Positions 32,557 to 32,713 of a stretch of 32,713 nt of DNA are shown one piece after another. The notes below the pieces were generated by a model. The model was not told where the DNA came from. It saw only the letters and a list, made by a program, of their open reading frames with translations, and did no database searches. Numbering within the stretch: position 1 is the stretch's first letter; the number at the start of each line of letters is the position of its first letter. Both the position numbers and the translations under genes were made by a program. Source of the DNA: Clostridia bacterium. Lineage in GTDB: Bacteria; Bacillota; Clostridia; Christensenellales; Aristaeellaceae. The DNA is taken from assembly GCA_017543905.1 (NCBI GenBank), contig JAFYFC010000035.1, forward strand, positions 1-32,713, in the 5' to 3' direction.

Positions 32557-32618
32557 GCTAAATTATACTGAGTGTTCATTTGTCAATGATGTGAGACCGA
32601 ATTTACTGGACCACAGCA

Positions 32619-32686
32619 GCTCTGGCAGAGCCATCCCCCGAGGAGCCGAAGGGAGGGGCGGAGCCCCGACCGAAGGCACCTCGGGG
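32619..32686. repeat. GC-rich nested inverted repeat at the window end
   Basis: A 5-bp hairpin (32619-32623 with 32627-32631) is followed by a 12-base inverted repeat with one mismatch, 32636-32647 with 32675-32686, enclosing a second stem GGGGC (32655-32659) and GCCCC (32663-32667). It lies outside any visible gene and has no T tract, so a dispersed intergenic palindrome is more likely than a terminator. The rest of 32568-32713 shows no gene. Confidence 0.55.
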
Positions 32687-32713
32687 CGCGCGGATCAAAT
32701 GACCGTCGTCAGC

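Noticed and set aside
32562..32586. TTGACA and TATAAT upstream of uxaC as its main promoter
   Set aside because: The two boxes are only 13 bases apart, outside the usable spacing; the pair at 32528-32556 with 17 bases fits better.

Overview
The window looks like a chromosomal piece of a Gram-positive, anaerobic Clostridia-type bacterium with a GC content in the mid-to-upper 50s by eye. The strongest pointer is the conserved Firmicutes block yqhY-nusB-(TsaD paralog)-folD-xseA-xseB-ispA-dxs-tlyA-argR-recN. Other pointers are the YhaM-type exoribonuclease, good Shine-Dalgarno sites, sigma-A type promoters, an SH3b/lysozyme wall hydrolase and a BspA-type leucine-rich-repeat surface protein. GH29 fucosidase and uronate isomerase suggest a host- or plant-glycan-rich habitat such as the gut, but the species cannot be named. 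No tRNA, rRNA, CRISPR array, transposase or prophage was found.

Layout. (1) 1-1288, +: the end of one CobW/G3E GTPase, its His-rich linker visible at the window edge, then a second G3E-like protein fused to a YcgQ/DUF1980-type C-terminal domain; a strong terminator follows. (2) 1558-6610, +: a secreted transglutaminase-like/BspA-LRR protein of 1077 residues whose repeat half is visibly lower in GC, then nadK (displaced from its usual clostridial place) and a minimal cytoplasmic GH29 fucosidase. (3) 6624-11980, -: a run read from right to left: secreted SH3b-lysozyme, tatD, then a three-gene flavoprotein module (GlpA-like, GlpB-like, DUF1667). (4) 12138-15817, +: yhaM, topB and a serine acetyltransferase, divergent from (3). 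(5) 16062-18932, +: a single-gene unit for an unrecognised 956-residue membrane protein with its own consensus promoter, palindromes and terminator. (6) 19075-29600, +: the conserved housekeeping block ending in recN and udk, with a second promoter before argR. (7) 29695-32477, -: uxaC with the two subunits of a class I Fe-S hydratase, then a leader with a hairpin and a GC-rich inverted repeat at the window end.

How the genes work together. Block (6) combines transcription antitermination, one-carbon metabolism, exonuclease VII, isoprenoid precursor synthesis, rRNA methylation, arginine control and recombinational repair, mostly through overlapping start and stop codons. Block (7) joins the first step of uronate breakdown to a fumarase/tartrate-dehydratase-type enzyme. 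Block (3) carries a probable anaerobic polyol-phosphate or hydroxy-acid dehydrogenase. Cell-surface functions are the LRR protein, the wall hydrolase and the 956-residue membrane protein. The last is the best candidate for undescribed biology, and its function cannot be assigned from sequence alone.
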